Source of the DNA: Acidobacteriota bacterium
GTDB lineage: Bacteria; Acidobacteriota; Terriglobia; Versatilivoradales; Versatilivoraceae
Length of the DNA: 12,544 bases
Assembly: GCA_026706225.1 (NCBI GenBank)
Contig: JAPOZE010000288.1
Location: 1 to 12,544, forward strand
Direction of reading: 5' to 3'
In this document: piece by piece, positions 11,856 through 12,544 of the stretch
How the letters are laid out: each line of letters starts with the position of its first letter
Position numbering within the stretch: position 1 is the stretch's first letter
The notes under the pieces: generated by a model
Told to the model about the DNA's origin: nothing
The model's input: the letters and a program-made list of their open reading frames with translations, nothing else
Databases searched by the model: none
Translations under genes and position numbers: made by a program

Positions 11856-12544
11856 CAGCTTCAAATATTCCTTCAGTTTTCTGGAGTTGGAACGGCTGAC
11901 CGGTATTTCGGTCTCGGCCCGGTCGGCCATCTTGAGCTGCAGGGTCCGGTTGAACCAGGGAACCACCTCCTTGATCCTGTTGATATTGACCAGAAAGGAC
12001 CGATGGACGCGCCAGAAGATTTGCGGGTCCAGATTGGCCTGCAGCTCCTCCAGAGTTCGATAGTGGGTCTCTCCATTGAGGTCCCCAGTGGACACCTGTA
12101 CGGAGCCGTCCGAAACGCTGGCAAAGACAATGTCGTCGGCATCGACCACCAGGTGGCGATTCCTGTCCGTGATCAAAAGCTTCGACTTCCTGGGCGTGGG
12201 GGAGATGAACTGGTTGAGCAGGTTCTTGATGCGGTCGTCTACCGGAACATTGGACTCCAGTTGCTTCCTGGCCCTCCGGATGGCTGTTTCCAGCCTTGAT
12301 TTCTCAACCGGTTTGAGGATGTAGTCCACCGCGTTGACTTCAAAGGCCCGGACCGCGTACTGGTCGTAAGCCGTGACGAAAATGACCTGGGGCAGCACCT
12401 GTTCCTTGACAAGCTGGCGAACCACCTGAAAACCGTTGAGTCCCGGCATCTGGATGTCGAGAAACATCAGATCCGGCTCCAATTCCTTGACCAGGCGGAT
12501 GGCTTCCACCCCGTTGCGGCCCTGGCCCACCACCCCGACGCCGG
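11853..12544 (-). CDS. LytTR-type two-component response regulator; 5' end outside window
   Basis: The frame is open to the right window edge, so the first part of the receiver domain is missing. The visible receiver has PDLMFLDIQMPG, whose Asp (codon 12456-12458) is the expected phosphorylation site, then VIFVTAYDQYAVRAFEVNAV and ILKPVEKS with the conserved Thr and Lys. A linker leads to a LytTR DNA-binding domain (from about KSKLLITDRNRHLVV to the end) with the diagnostic FWRVHRSFLVNINRIKEV and the final SRSNSRKLKEYLKL. LytR/AlgR-family regulators bind short direct repeats as dimers when phosphorylated, usually by a membrane histidine kinase encoded next door, here presumably to the right. 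The stop codon TAG (11853-11855) lies within the right end of the MITE-like element. Confidence 0.95.
   Translation of the reverse strand, partial: GVGVVGQGRNGVEAIRLVKELEPDLMFLDIQMPGLNGFQVVRQLVKEQVLPQVIFVTAYDQYAVRAFEVNAVDYILKPVEKSRLETAIRRARKQLESNVPVDDRIKNLLNQFISPTPRKSKLLITDRNRHLVVDADDIVFASVSDGSVQVSTGDLNGETHYRTLEELQANLDPQIFWRVHRSFLVNINRIKEVVPWFNRTLQLKMADRAETEIPVSRSNSRKLKEYLKL

Noticed and set aside
1..12544. CRISPR array, toxin-antitoxin pair or defence cluster
   Set aside because: No regularly spaced repeats and no recognisable Cas, toxin, antitoxin or restriction genes were seen on either strand.

Overview
The window looks like chromosomal DNA of a GC-rich Gram-negative bacterium, most likely an Acidobacteriota member. 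The best lineage clue is the VWA-domain protein at 4402-5481, whose N-terminal beta region, MIDAS-type VWA core and C-terminal arginine-rich strand block match the 'VWFA-related Acidobacterial domain' family. The assignment is an inference from family knowledge, not from a search.

Layout, left to right. (a) 1-749: the edge of an integrated element. The N-terminal 169 residues of a P4-type tyrosine integrase (minus strand, cut by the window edge) lie directly downstream of a tRNA-Arg(ACG) gene, with a strong sigma70-like promoter overlapped by GGGGGCAT repeats between them. (b) 750-4387: host genes: a nitrilase-superfamily amidohydrolase (+), a secreted sulfatase-fold protein (-) that lacks the formylglycine cysteine, and a rhomboid protease (+). 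Nitrilase and sulfatase genes overlap tail to tail inside a short repeat array. (c) 4402-9275, minus strand: a tight cluster of a D-2-hydroxyacid dehydrogenase, a two-domain M16-fold protein without either zinc motif, and the VWA protein (gaps of 2 and 9 bases). (d) 9426-10854, minus strand: the phospholipid pair psd-pssA, overlapping by 11 bases behind an extended -10 promoter. Both enzymes act in phosphatidylethanolamine synthesis, in sequence PssA then Psd. (e) 11116-11444: a small DUF465/YdcH-like protein with its own terminator. (f) 11564-11855: a 272-bp non-coding element with near-perfect terminal inverted repeats and nested internal inverted repeats, MITE-like, whose right end supplies the stop codon of the next gene. 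(g) 11853-12544: a LytTR-type response regulator, cut by the right window edge.

I see no complete new multi-gene system (no CRISPR, toxin-antitoxin or defence island). The points that most deserve attention are the structured MITE-like element, the two predicted pseudoenzymes (sulfatase fold and M16 fold), and the integrated-element boundary, whose cargo lies to the left of the window.
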